DNA of 64,000 nt. It comes from Lignipirellula cremea (GTDB lineage Bacteria > Planctomycetota > Planctomycetia > Pirellulales > Pirellulaceae). A program made the position numbers and the translations under genes. The DNA lies in the NCBI RefSeq assembly GCF_007751035.1, contig NZ_CP036433.1, positions 4,879,001-4,943,000 of the forward strand, in the 5' to 3' direction. Shown piece by piece: positions 27,073 through 36,637 of the stretch. The notes below the pieces were generated by a model that saw nothing but the letters and a program-made list of their open reading frames with translations, had not been told where the DNA came from and searched no databases. How positions within the stretch are numbered: the stretch's first letter is position 1; each line of letters begins with the position of its first letter.

Positions 27073-27474
27073 ATGTATCGCGTGACTCGGAACATTGATT
27101 TTTGCTACGGGCACCGCCTGCTCAATTACGACGGCAAATGCCGCTTCCTGCATGGTCATAACGGCCGGGCCGAGATCACAATTGAGTCCGAACAGCTCGA
27201 CAACCGTGGGATGGTGATGGATTTCTCCGACATTAAACGGGTCGTCAGCACCTGGATCGACGAGAATCTGGATCATCGGATGATTCTGAACCGGAAAGAC
27301 CCAGCCGTGGAAGTGCTGTCGAAACTAAACGAGCCGCTGTTCCTGATCGACGACAACCCCACCGCCGAAACGATTGCCCGTTTGATCTATACCTTCACCG
27401 CCAAAAGCGGCTTCCCGGTGACCGAGGTCAAGTTGTGGGAAACGCCCAACTGCTTCGCCACGTACCGCGACTAA
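27073..27474 (+). CDS. queD: 6-carboxytetrahydropterin synthase / PTPS family
   Basis: 133 residues; ATG at 27073 after GAAGGATCC. Zinc ligands in FCYGHRL and RFLHGHNG, with the catalytic Cys in DGKCRF; GMVMDFSDIKRVV and the LDHRMIL block follow; the terminal WETPNCFATY carries the substrate-binding Glu. This is the T-fold pattern of QueD, which makes 6-carboxy-tetrahydropterin from dihydroneopterin triphosphate. Its place after queC favours the deazapurine pathway over biopterin synthesis. Confidence 0.88.
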   Translation: MYRVTRNIDFCYGHRLLNYDGKCRFLHGHNGRAEITIESEQLDNRGMVMDFSDIKRVVSTWIDENLDHRMILNRKDPAVEVLSKLNEPLFLIDDNPTAETIARLIYTFTAKSGFPVTEVKLWETPNCFATYRD

Positions 27475-27495
27475 CGTCTGGTCCCCTTCGAACCC

Positions 27496-27573
27496 GTAGC
27501 CGAACTCGTCCGAGTTTGGCCGCCATTACTACGGGCTAGAATCTTCCCACCCAAGTTCGGCGACTTTGGCTAC
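27496..27573. repeat. Inverted pair of REP-like palindromes
   Basis: 27496-27519 starts GTAGCCGAACTCG and ends CGAGTTTGG; 27551-27573 is a related copy in reverse (CCAAGTTCGG to GGCTAC). Each can fold by itself and both lie just after queD, a BIME-like layout. The remaining bases to 27725 show no gene. Confidence 0.6.
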
Positions 27574-27725
27574 ATGCCTGGCGCCGGCCATCATGTTGGC
27601 GGAGACTTCGCCCCGAAGTAGCATCGGCGCAAAAACCCGTTAAGATGGCGCTGGCTGCAGGAAGGGCCTGCCGGCCGTCCTGCCTTTGATCCCCTTTGAA
27701 CGCGACCCCTATGGAGCCTGGCCTG

Positions 27726-28769
27726 ATGCGACGTCCTACTTTTCTGCAGCAGTGCGGTATTTTTCTGACGCTTGGATTGACGGCCTGCCTGGCCGCCGCC
27801 GCGTCCGCCCAGGCCGCCAAACCGATCCGCGTTGGCGTCATTGGGCTGGATACTTCGCACGTGGTCGCATTCACCAAGGTGCTGAACGACCCCGACGCCC
27901 CGGAAGACGTCGCCAATTGTCGCGTGGTGGCCGCCTTTCCCGAAGGCAGCCCCGATATTGCATCCAGCGTCAGCCGCGTGCCCGGCTATACCGAGCAGCT
28001 CAAAGCGTTGGGTGTGGAAATTGTTGATTCGATTCCCGCGTTGCTGGAAAAGGTCGACGCGGTCCTGCTGGAAACGAACGACGGCCGGCCCCACCTGGAG
28101 CAAGTGCTGCCGGTGCTGGCCGCGGGCAAGCCTACCTTTATCGACAAGCCGATGGCCGCTTCGCTGACCGATGTCGCCGCGATTTTCATGGCGTCGGAAC
28201 GTTCTGGCACGCCGGTGTTTTCGTCTTCGTCGCTGCGGTATTCGTCCGGCGCCCAGGAGTGCCGCAACGGCGCGATTGGCAAGATCGTGGGGGCGGACAC
28301 CTTTAGTCCGTGTTCGCTGGAGAAGACCCATCCCGATCTTTACTGGTACGGAATCCATGGGGTGGAAACGTTGTTTACGGTCATGGGGCCGGGTTGCGTT
28401 TCGGTCTCGCGTGTATCGTCGCCTGGCTTCGAAATGGCGGTCGGCAAGTGGAACGACGGCCGGATCGGCTCCTTCCGCGGCATCCGTGAAGGGAAGGCCG
28501 GCTACGGCGGCACCGCTTTCGGGACGACGGAGCACCGCACTATCGGCAAGTACGAAGGCTACCGGCCGCTGGTGGTGGAGATCGTCAAATTTTTCCGCAC
28601 CGGCGAATCCCCGGTCGCGGATGAAGAGACGCTCGAGCTGTACGCTTTTATGTCGGCCGCCGATGAGAGCAAGCGGGAACACGGTGCGCCGGTTTCAGTG
28701 CAAAAGCTGATTACGGCCGCCAAAGAAGAAGCGACGGAGAAACTCCTGGACTGGCATCCAAAAAAGTAG
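27726..28769 (+). CDS. Secreted Gfo/Idh/MocA-family oxidoreductase-like protein
   Basis: 347 residues from ATG at 27726, with GGAG 9 nt upstream; TTG 27696 and ATG 27711 are alternatives. The N-terminus is a signal peptide (FLTLGLTACLAAAASAQAA). The Rossmann fold follows: IRVGVIGLDTSHVVAFTKVL, in which the usual GxGxxG is replaced by GLDTSH, then DKPMAASLTDV, the family EKP-like site, and a C-terminal beta sheet. Planctomycetes have many exported members, probably for sugar chemistry in the periplasm. The altered loop suggests weak or altered NAD(P) binding. Confidence 0.78.
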   Translation: MRRPTFLQQCGIFLTLGLTACLAAAASAQAAKPIRVGVIGLDTSHVVAFTKVLNDPDAPEDVANCRVVAAFPEGSPDIASSVSRVPGYTEQLKALGVEIVDSIPALLEKVDAVLLETNDGRPHLEQVLPVLAAGKPTFIDKPMAASLTDVAAIFMASERSGTPVFSSSSLRYSSGAQECRNGAIGKIVGADTFSPCSLEKTHPDLYWYGIHGVETLFTVMGPGCVSVSRVSSPGFEMAVGKWNDGRIGSFRGIREGKAGYGGTAFGTTEHRTIGKYEGYRPLVVEIVKFFRTGESPVADEETLELYAFMSAADESKREHGAPVSVQKLITAAKEEATEKLLDWHPKK

Positions 28770-28887
28770 GCCGATCCCGCCGCAACGGGCGGCTGCTCCT
28801 TTCGGCAATCGGCCGGCAGCCGTATAATTTCCTGTTTGGGGCGGCGCCCGGCCGCCCCGTGTTGCGACTCCACTCCAAGGCAGTCTG

Positions 28888-29469
28888 TTGAAGGTCATTC
28901 ATTATCCCCATCCCACGCTGCGGCACAAATCCAAACCCCTGCAGCGTGTCGACGACGAGCTGGCCGCGATGGTGCGGGAAATGTTCGTGCTGATGTACGA
29001 ACACGACGGCGTTGGTCTGGCTGCAAACCAGGTCGACCTGCCTTTTCGTCTGTTTGTCGTCAATCTGAAATCCGACCCCGAAGAAGGCGAAGAGCTGGTC
29101 TTCCTCAATCCGGTGATCTCCGCCCCCAAAGGGATGGCCGAAGGGGAAGAAGGCTGCCTGAGCATTCCCGGCTTGTACGGTCCCGTGAAGCGACCCAAGC
29201 AGGTGAATATCACCGCCTATAACCTGCAGGGGGAAGAAATCTCGGCGACTGTTACCGGTCTGCTGGCCCGGGTCGTGCAGCACGAAACCGATCATCTGGA
29301 TGGGGTGCTTTTCCCCGATCGCATGTCGGAAACCTCGCGGGCGGACGCCTTGCCGATTCTGGAAGAATTTGAAATCAACTTCGAAAGCCAGCGGCAAACG
29401 GGCGGTATCCCCGACGACGCAACCATTGCCCTGCGGCTGGCGGAACTTGAACGAAAGTACTGCGGCTAA
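28888..29469 (+). CDS. def: Peptide deformylase
   Basis: 193 residues from a TTG start; the first residues KVIHYPHPTLRHKSKPL match the family beginning. Three motifs are intact: GVGLAANQV, EGCLSIPG and QHETDHLDGVLF, which supply the Cys and two His metal ligands and the catalytic Glu. It removes the formyl group from new proteins. fmt begins 3 bp after its stop, so the formylation/deformylation pair is an operon. The C-terminal extension of about 25 residues is longer than in E. coli. Confidence 0.95.
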   Translation: MKVIHYPHPTLRHKSKPLQRVDDELAAMVREMFVLMYEHDGVGLAANQVDLPFRLFVVNLKSDPEEGEELVFLNPVISAPKGMAEGEEGCLSIPGLYGPVKRPKQVNITAYNLQGEEISATVTGLLARVVQHETDHLDGVLFPDRMSETSRADALPILEEFEINFESQRQTGGIPDDATIALRLAELERKYCG

Positions 29470-29472
29470 ACG

Positions 29473-30444
29473 ATGCGACTGGTGGTAATGGGTGCGGGTC
29501 CTTTCGCCGTACCGATGTTTGAAGCTCTGCTCGATTCGCCCCACGAAGTGGCCGCGCTAGTCACCCGGCCGCAGCGTCAGGTGCGCACCCGTGGCGATGC
29601 GCCTGTCAACCCGATGCGCCAGGCGGCGCTGCGTTACAACCTGGCCGTCTTCGATCCGGAGAATGCGAACAGTCCGGAAACGCTGTCCGTGTTGCAAGAG
29701 CTGGCGCCCGATCTGCTGGTCGTATGCGACTTTGGCCAGATCCTCAAATCGGCCACGCTCGCCTCCGCTCCGTTGGGCGGGATCAATCTGCACGGCTCCC
29801 TGCTGCCCCGGCACCGGGGCGCTTCGCCCGTTCAGGCTGCCCTGTATGAGGGCGACGCCGAAACGGGCGTGAGCGTGATCCACATGACGCCGCGTCTGGA
29901 CGGCGGTCCCTGCCTGGTCGTGCGACGTACGGCCATTCTGCCCGGGGAAACGGCCGAAGAACTGGAGCCGCGACTGTCGCAACTGGGGGTGGAGCCGGTG
30001 CTCACCGCCATCGACATGCTGGCGGCCTGGGACCGGGAATCTCCGATTGGCGAGGTGCAGGATCCGGCCCTGGCGACCCGCGCGCCTCGACTGGCCAAGA
30101 CCGACGGCGAAGTCGACTGGTCGCGTTCCGCTCTCGCGATCTCCCATCAGATCAGGGCCTTCAAGCCGTGGCCCAAAACCTACACGCACCTGCTGCCCGA
30201 CGGCGCCGCGCCGGTTCGCATATTGCTTGACGAGGTCGAAGTCTTGTCGCAACCAGCCAGCGCGGAACCTGGAAGGGTCGTGTCGGCCCAGGACGGCAGC
30301 CTGCTGGTGGCGACCGGCGATGGATTGCTCTCGCTTCGCAGCGTACAGCCTGCTGGCAAGCGGGTGATGCCTGTCGAAGAATTCCTGCGCGGACGCCCTT
30401 TGAAACCGGGCGATCGCTTTGGCATGCTGCCGCCTTCTGCCTGA
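29473..30444 (+). CDS. fmt: Methionyl-tRNA formyltransferase
   Basis: 323 residues. RLVVMGAGPFAVPMFEALL opens the formyltransferase fold; the catalytic stretch GGINLHGSLLPRHRGASPVQAAL carries the Asn-His pair, and GVSVIHMTPRLDGGP carries the Asp. The C-terminal tRNA-binding domain begins near residue 205. Formylates initiator Met-tRNA using 10-formyl-THF. Coupled to def. Confidence 0.95.
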   Translation: MRLVVMGAGPFAVPMFEALLDSPHEVAALVTRPQRQVRTRGDAPVNPMRQAALRYNLAVFDPENANSPETLSVLQELAPDLLVVCDFGQILKSATLASAPLGGINLHGSLLPRHRGASPVQAALYEGDAETGVSVIHMTPRLDGGPCLVVRRTAILPGETAEELEPRLSQLGVEPVLTAIDMLAAWDRESPIGEVQDPALATRAPRLAKTDGEVDWSRSALAISHQIRAFKPWPKTYTHLLPDGAAPVRILLDEVEVLSQPASAEPGRVVSAQDGSLLVATGDGLLSLRSVQPAGKRVMPVEEFLRGRPLKPGDRFGMLPPSA

Positions 30445-30496
30445 ACGCCGGCTGCCGAATTTTGGTCAGACGTTGACTTTCCTTCCGGTCTGCGGG

Positions 30497-31267
30497 CTAT
30501 CTGCTTATCACGCAGGCCAAATGCGGTCCGCTGACCGCCTCAATGCGGGAGATCTTCGGCAGGGCATATTCGAGTCGATGCAGCGGCTCTACCGGCTGCA
30601 CCAGCGTCCAGTGGAACAAGGTGAGCACCGAAAAGACCAGGGACAGCTGCAGACAGGCAATGACGACCGTATTGAACACGGCCCGATCGACGGAAAATTC
30701 AAAGTAATGGCGCACCGCCAGAAACCATCCAATCGACAGCAGCAACACGTGAATCGGCACAATCACTAGCCACAGGCCGAAATCAAAAACGGGAAATCCC
30801 AGCCAGTAGAACAGCCGTAACGTGGGCATCGCAATCAGCGTATAAACCAGGTAAGAAACGAGCGTCGCGGCGACGCACTTCCCCCAGAACAGTAACCGCC
30901 CGCCTTCCGCCTTGACGACCTGCGATTTTGAAAAGTCGGAAGCCCAGACCAGAAGCGCTGCCAGCGGAATCTGCACCAGCACGGCAACCGGCGTAAGGAA
31001 CAGCAGTAGCCACCAACTGGGCGCGATCAGCCCAATGATCAGCTCCAGCGCGATTAAACCGCCGGCCAGGGAGAAACAGTTCTGCCAGATGCGGGAAAAC
31101 TTTCTGGATTCGAGCAGATTGCTGGCTTCGTCGGGCGTTTTCTCCGGCTGTTTCTTGCCGGAGATATCGACAAAATATCCCAGGTCGTTCTCCCAGCCGC
31201 AGGCAGTGCATAGACCTTGCCCCTGAGGCAAAGTTCGGTCGCATTTGTCGCAGTCTCGAGCAATCAT
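30497..31267 (-). CDS. Zinc-ribbon, multi-TM hypothetical protein
   Basis: 256 residues. Starts MIARDCDKCDRTLPQG with CTACGW, a four-cysteine ribbon, then four or five hydrophobic segments (LAGGLIALELIIGLIAPSWWLLLFLTPVAVLVQIPLAALLVWA; CVAATLVSYLVYTLIAMPTL; LWLVIVPIHVLLLSIGWFL; VVIACLQLSLVFSVLTLF). Not recognised. It is convergent with fmt, 52 bp apart. Confidence 0.62.
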   Translation of the reverse strand: MIARDCDKCDRTLPQGQGLCTACGWENDLGYFVDISGKKQPEKTPDEASNLLESRKFSRIWQNCFSLAGGLIALELIIGLIAPSWWLLLFLTPVAVLVQIPLAALLVWASDFSKSQVVKAEGGRLLFWGKCVAATLVSYLVYTLIAMPTLRLFYWLGFPVFDFGLWLVIVPIHVLLLSIGWFLAVRHYFEFSVDRAVFNTVVIACLQLSLVFSVLTLFHWTLVQPVEPLHRLEYALPKISRIEAVSGPHLACVISR

Positions 31268-31677
31268 CAGCAGCCCCTCTTTTAGTGAAGCCCCCGTTGT
31301 AGCCTATCGCCTTCTCTTTTTTAACCAGCGGGCGAATCGTTTCAAAAATAACGGTTCAAAATTTCGTGCGCAGCCTTCGCTACGGACGAGAGAAAAGTTG
31401 CGGACCGAAAAAAGGCAGATAGCGGGGCTTGGGGGCGGCGCCTCCGGAAATTGGACCGACGCTCGCTGCCTTTGCGACGGTACCTGTCCGGCAGAGCATT
31501 TGCCTGGCGCAGCAAGGCCGGCGGCGGGTAAGGTAAAGACGATCGTGCTGCAGAACTTTGCATGGCGGTTGCCGACGGTTCGCGGCAGTCATATAATCGC
31601 CGCCTTAACGCCGAGTTCGCCACCTTCCGCTGTCATCGGCCACCTGCCCTATCCCGGCGGTCGTTGAGGAAACGCTC
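31268..31677. other. 410-bp intergenic region upstream of sucC
   Basis: Divergent region between the zinc-ribbon membrane protein and sucC. No gene seen; GAGGAAA just before 31678 is the sucC ribosome site. No promoter could be assigned with confidence. Confidence 0.4.
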
Positions 31678-32865
31678 ATGAAAATCCACGAATACCAAGG
31701 CAAACAGTTATTTCGCCAGGCAGGCGTTCGCGTTCTGGACGGGCATCTGGCGGAAACGCCGGCGGCGGCGGCCGAAGCCTACAACAAACTGGGCGGCAAG
31801 ATTGCGGTGGTCAAATCGCAAATCCATGCCGGCGGCCGCGGGAAAGGCACCATCAAAAACAATCCCGATCAGCGCGGCGTGCAGCTTGTCAAAAGCGCGG
31901 AAGAAGCCGAGCAAGTCGCCAAAAACCTGCTGGGCAACGATCTAGTGACGGTGCAAACCGGACCCGTCGGAAAAACCGTCAACAAGGTTTATGTCGAAGC
32001 CGGCTGCGATATCGCCCGGGAGCTTTACCTGGGGATCGTGCTGGACCGGGAAGCGAAAAAGCCCGTGCTGATGATGTCCAGCGAAGGCGGCGTGGAGATC
32101 GAAGAAGTGGCGGCCCACTCGCCTGAGAAGATCTTCAAGGAACACTATGATCCTGCCGTTGGCCTGGAAAGCTACCAGGTCCGCAAGCTGTGCAAAAAGC
32201 TGGGGATCGAAGGCGCCGCCGCCCGTAGCGCCGACAAGTTCCTGAAAACGGTCTGCCGGCAGTTCGTGGACTACGACTGCTCGATGGTCGAGATCAACCC
32301 GCTGGTGCTGACCGGCAGCGAAGAGATGTTGGCGCTCGACTCCAAAATGAGCTTCGACGACAACGCCCTGTTCCGCCACAAAGAACTGCTGGAACTGCGG
32401 GACCTGACCGAAGAAGACCCGGACGAAGTCAAAGCGGCCGAATTCGGCCTGAGCTATGTCAACCTCGACGGCAACATCGGCTGCCTGGTCAACGGCGCCG
32501 GACTCGCCATGTCGACGATGGACATCATCAAACTGCACGGCGGCGAACCCTCGAACTTCCTCGATGTGGGCGGCGGCGCCAAAACGGAACAGGTGATCGA
32601 AGCGTTCCGGATTCTGCTCGGAGACGCCAACGTTAAAGCGGTCCTGGTGAACATTTTTGGCGGCATCATGCAGTGCACGACCATCGCCGCGGCGTTGCTG
32701 GAAGCCTACAAAACGGTCGGTTTCAGCGTGCCCCTGGTAGTGCGGCTGGAAGGCACCGAAGTGGAGCAAGGCCGTAAAATGCTCGCCGACAGCGGCGTCG
32801 ATATCATCTCGGCGGTCGACTTGACCGATGCGGCGAAAAAAGTCGTCGCCGCCGCCGGAGCGTAA
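31678..32865 (+). CDS. sucC: Succinyl-CoA ligase beta subunit
   Basis: 395 residues. [17 protein letters not shown] and [12 protein letters not shown] mark the ATP-grasp domain; the C-terminal CoA-ligase domain has [10 protein letters not shown] and [16 protein letters not shown]. It binds nucleotide and succinate and partners the alpha subunit, whose gene follows 50 bp later. Part of the TCA cycle. Confidence 0.96.
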   Translation: MKIHEYQGKQLFRQAGVRVLDGHLAETPAAAAEAYNKLGGKIAVVKSQIHAGGRGKGTIKNNPDQRGVQLVKSAEEAEQVAKNLLGNDLVTVQTGPVGKTVNKVYVEAGCDIARELYLGIVLDREAKKPVLMMSSEGGVEIEEVAAHSPEKIFKEHYDPAVGLESYQVRKLCKKLGIEGAAARSADKFLKTVCRQFVDYDCSMVEINPLVLTGSEEMLALDSKMSFDDNALFRHKELLELRDLTEEDPDEVKAAEFGLSYVNLDGNIGCLVNGAGLAMSTMDIIKLHGGEPSNFLDVGGGAKTEQVIEAFRILLGDANVKAVLVNIFGGIMQCTTIAAALLEAYKTVGFSVPLVVRLEGTEVEQGRKMLADSGVDIISAVDLTDAAKKVVAAAGA

Positions 32866-32915
32866 CCCCCCATTCCCGTCCTAGCCGACAATCCTTTGAT
32901 TACTCGATCGCTGCT

Positions 32916-33787
<872 letters not shown>

Positions 33788-33788
<1 letters not shown>

Positions 33789-33913
33789 TGCTGCGTCAAG
33801 GCAAAGAGTTCGGGTTCTTCCAATTAGCCGTTTTGCCGATAGCCACGGTTAACTACAAGGAACAGCGGCTCGCGCGAAAATGGCCAAACCTAAAATGGAA
33901 ACGTGACGCACCA
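33788..33913 (+). repeat. Type-A 126-bp non-autonomous element (copy A1)
   Basis: Starts GTGCTGCGTCAAGG, ends TGACGCACCAC, flanked by TA on both sides within CTAG (33785-33788 and 33913-33916). The interior is shared with 49935-50061 (inverted) and 62324-62450. It sits in the sucD stop codon. No reading frame of note. The following 33917-34178 holds no gene; 33970-34030 resembles degenerate CACCGCGG...CACAGAGGATCACC filler. Confidence 0.85.
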
Positions 33914-34178
33914 CTAGTCGGGTACTCTCAAAATCCGTCGCTACACCCATTACCCTGCGGTGAACGCTTCTCAAAAAAGTTCACCGCGGCGGGCACAGAG
34001 GATCACCGAGAGAAAAACAGCAAACGCAAGCCGATCGCATCCCCGCGAGAGGTTTGGTCGCCTTGGGAAAGAAAAAGCACCCGCATTCTTCCTCTCCCCC
34101 TGTTCAGCGGCGTTCCACGATCTCTGGGGTGAATCCCCTTCTCTTTCGGCCCTGCGTTAATGCGAAAGGCCGCGGCTC

Positions 34179-34598
34179 TTACAGGTGCACAGTGTTGCGC
34201 TGGTGTTCGATCTGCTCGATCGAATGGAGCTTCCCCTCGCCGCTGCCGGGGCAAACGCTGCAGGTCTGCTTCCAGGTTTCCTTCGTTTTAAGATTGGAAT
34301 CCCAGAACGGCCAGGTGCGGCACTGCAGGGGCCGCGCCTCGTAGACCGTGCAGCGGCGGGCTTCGTCCAGAAAGATGCAGTCGAAGTTCACTTGCGGCAG
34401 CTCTTTCAGCGACTTCCGCGCGCCGATTCTCCGCACGTAGAACTTTTCAAAATTGTCGATATCTGTTTCCAGGTGCGCCGCCAGCACGGCGATTTCTTCT
34501 TCCGACACCCATACATAACCGGGCGTACCGGTGCAGCAATCGCCGCAGCCGGTGCACTCAAACTGTAAACCGCCGGCGTACCACTTTTCTTCACTCAT
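34179..34598 (-). CDS. YkgJ-family cysteine-cluster protein
   Basis: 139 residues; ATG at 34598 chosen (GGGGAA upstream) over the longer frame to 34745. FECTGCGDCCTGTPGYVWVSEEE, CIFLDEARRCTVYEARPLQCRTWPFW: the conserved cysteines of the YkgJ/UPF0153 family, thought to bind a zinc or Fe-S cluster. Function not established. Downstream of, and co-directional with, the sialidase-like gene. Confidence 0.85.
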   Translation of the reverse strand: MSEEKWYAGGLQFECTGCGDCCTGTPGYVWVSEEEIAVLAAHLETDIDNFEKFYVRRIGARKSLKELPQVNFDCIFLDEARRCTVYEARPLQCRTWPFWDSNLKTKETWKQTCSVCPGSGEGKLHSIEQIEHQRNTVHL

Positions 34599-34707
34599 CC
34601 GAACAATTCCCCGTGCGACATGATCCAGCCTCTGGCCTTCTCCTTTAGCGTAACAAGGAAGTGCCTGGCTGGTTAGTCGACTTGACGCCTGGCCGGCTTT
34701 TACACCT

Positions 34708-35847
34708 TTATTTCTGGGACAACTGCCGCGGGTCCACCACCACATGCTTGAGCGTTTGCCGCTGCCACGTATACAGCACGTGCACCAGACCGTCCGCCGT
34801 TTGAATCACGGCCGGATACGAATACTCGCCCCGATCCCGTTCCAGGGTCATGACCGTGCGCCACGCATCGCCATCGGTCGACAGGGCGATGTTCAGCATG
34901 TTCCGGCCGGACGGGAAAATCACGCCCCGGGTGGTATGGTTATAAACCAGCAACTGCCGTCCGTCGGCCAGGGTGACAGCGTCTGTCCCCGAGTTCGGAT
35001 TGGGAAGCGAGGTCGCCGTCATGGGGCCCCAGGTCGCTCCGTTATCCTCTGACCAGCTCTGGGCGATGACATTCTGCTGCGAGCGGCAAAGCACCTGCAT
35101 GCGTCCGTCGGGGTAACGGAGAATGCTCGGCTGAATGGCGCCAAACTCCTTGCCGTCGTGGATGGGGCCGATCACCTGCCAGGTTTTCCCCTGGTCTCGG
35201 GTCAGTTCGAAGTGCACGCGCCAGCCCTGATGCTCGGTGCTGGAAGGGCACAGAATCCCGCCGTCTTCGAGTTCGATCGGCTTATTCTTGACAGGCCCCA
35301 GCAGGTGGCCAACTTTGTCGTCTTTCCCCAGCTTCCAGGGCGCCTCCCAGGTTTTGCCGCCGTCGGTCGAACGGGTCGCCATGCCCCACCAGGTCGATGG
35401 GCTGGGACCGACCTTATAGAACAGCAACAAAGGCCCCTTGCTCGGCTGGAAGAGAACTGGATTCCAGCACGGATAGCGGAGGTCGTCGGACTGCACGCCG
35501 TTGACGACCTCAACCGGTCGGGTCCATTCGCCCTCTTCCTGGCGGGACACCCAGATGCCGACGTCGTCGTTTCTTTCATGCTTGCCGCCAAACCAGGCCG
35601 CGACCAGCCCGAACTTCGTCTCGACCAGTGTCGAAGCATGACACTGCGGCGTCGGCTTGTCGTCCAGCGGATAGATCAGCTCGCTTCGCAGGTAACCGTT
35701 CTCGCCCGGCACGGCGACTGCGGGCATCTCGTTGGCGGCTGGCTCCGCCGCCAGCAATGCGACTGGCGGGAAATATCCCGTCAAGAAAGTGCTCCCGCCG
35801 ACGAATAACCAGCACACAGCAAAACGAAAAACGGGTCGAACGAACAT
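34708..35847 (-). CDS. Secreted sialidase/BNR-repeat protein
   Basis: 379 residues with a signal peptide (FRFAVCWLFVGGSTFLTGYF, cleavage near LLAAEP). Six-bladed propeller signs: Asp-box-like STDGGKTWEAPW, TRDQGKTWQVIG, SEDNGATWGPM, STDGDAWRTVM, and the substrate region GIQPS-like FGAIQPSILRYPDGRMQVLCRS. It matches the exo-alpha-sialidase-like proteins abundant in planctomycetes. The glycan target is unknown. Confidence 0.85.
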   Translation of the reverse strand: MFVRPVFRFAVCWLFVGGSTFLTGYFPPVALLAAEPAANEMPAVAVPGENGYLRSELIYPLDDKPTPQCHASTLVETKFGLVAAWFGGKHERNDDVGIWVSRQEEGEWTRPVEVVNGVQSDDLRYPCWNPVLFQPSKGPLLLFYKVGPSPSTWWGMATRSTDGGKTWEAPWKLGKDDKVGHLLGPVKNKPIELEDGGILCPSSTEHQGWRVHFELTRDQGKTWQVIGPIHDGKEFGAIQPSILRYPDGRMQVLCRSQQNVIAQSWSEDNGATWGPMTATSLPNPNSGTDAVTLADGRQLLVYNHTTRGVIFPSGRNMLNIALSTDGDAWRTVMTLERDRGEYSYPAVIQTADGLVHVLYTWQRQTLKHVVVDPRQLSQK

Positions 35848-35895
35848 CGACTTCCTTTACACGGCAGGAGAAAAAACGAGGGAATTTTCACTTTT

Positions 35896-35910
35896 TGGCA
35901 CGCACTTTGC
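35896..35910 (+). promoter_or_regulatory. Sigma-54 (-24/-12) promoter of hsp20
   Basis: TGGCAC (35896-35901), 5-bp spacer GCACT, TTGC (35907-35910): matches the RpoN consensus at both core elements with exact spacing. It faces the hsp20 gene 176 bp downstream, giving a predicted leader of about 160 nt. A sigma-54 promoter would need an enhancer-binding activator; no such gene is in the window. Confidence 0.72.
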
Positions 35911-36085
35911 GATTTATTACCTTCCATCGCCGGCGACACTGTCAAATCGACATGACGCAGCGACAGGTGGAAGATAACCCGAACCGAGACGAAAGTCTCC
36001 CCAAAAACAACGGCTCGCAGCCGGTCAGTTTGAACGATCGGCGAGCAGGTCACACGTTTCTTTTCTTTGCAAAAGGAGAATTATC

Positions 36086-36520
36086 ATGGCGCGTTCTCTT
36101 GTCCAATGGCGTAACCGTTTGCCGAACGAGTTTAACGCGGAGATCGACGGCTTGCTGCATACCTTCTTCGGTCCCGAGGCTGGCGCCGGCAGTTATACTC
36201 CGCACGCGAATTACTCGGAGACCGAAGCCGGCTACGAGATTTCCCTCGACCTGCCCGGCATCGAGCCCGACGCCGTCAGCATTGAGCTGCTCGAAGGGAA
36301 GCTGGTCATCTCGGGCGAACGAGCCCAGGAAGCAGAGCAGGAAGGCCGCACCTGGCACCGCGTGGAACGACGCTGGGGCCATTTTGAACGGTCTGTCACG
36401 CTGCCCAAGGCCGTCGATCCGGAGAGGATCGATGCCTCCTTCAAGAACGGCGTGCTCCTGGTCACCCTGCCCAAACGGGAAGCAGTAAAGCCGAAGAAGA
36501 TTGAGATCCGCTCCGAGTAA
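36086..36520 (+). CDS. hsp20: Hsp20 small heat-shock protein
   Basis: 144 residues; AAAAGGAG precedes the ATG. N-terminal arm RLPNEFNAEIDGLLHTFFG, alpha-crystallin domain (about 45-135: YEISLDLPGIEPDAVSIELLEGKLVISGER; FKNGVLLVTLPK), and a C-terminal IEI motif of the I-x-I type that holds oligomers together. ATP-independent holdase chaperone. Preceded by a sigma-54-type promoter and followed by an intrinsic terminator, so it is a single-gene unit. Confidence 0.95.
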   Translation: MARSLVQWRNRLPNEFNAEIDGLLHTFFGPEAGAGSYTPHANYSETEAGYEISLDLPGIEPDAVSIELLEGKLVISGERAQEAEQEGRTWHRVERRWGHFERSVTLPKAVDPERIDASFKNGVLLVTLPKREAVKPKKIEIRSE

Positions 36521-36603
36521 TCAAAAACCATGCTTCACGCGGACTCTGCGGCAGGTCGACCCCATGCGATCGGCTGCAGAGCTTCCGCACGGTCAAGCAA
36601 GCG

Positions 36604-36637
36604 ACCCCGGCGACCTTTCACGGCGCCGGGGTTTTTT
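36604..36637 (+). terminator. Intrinsic terminator after hsp20
   Basis: ACCCCGGCG (36604-36612), 11-nt loop, CGCCGGGGT (36624-36632), followed by six T. It lies 84 bp past the hsp20 stop and overlaps the end of the convergent dus gene. Confidence 0.85.
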
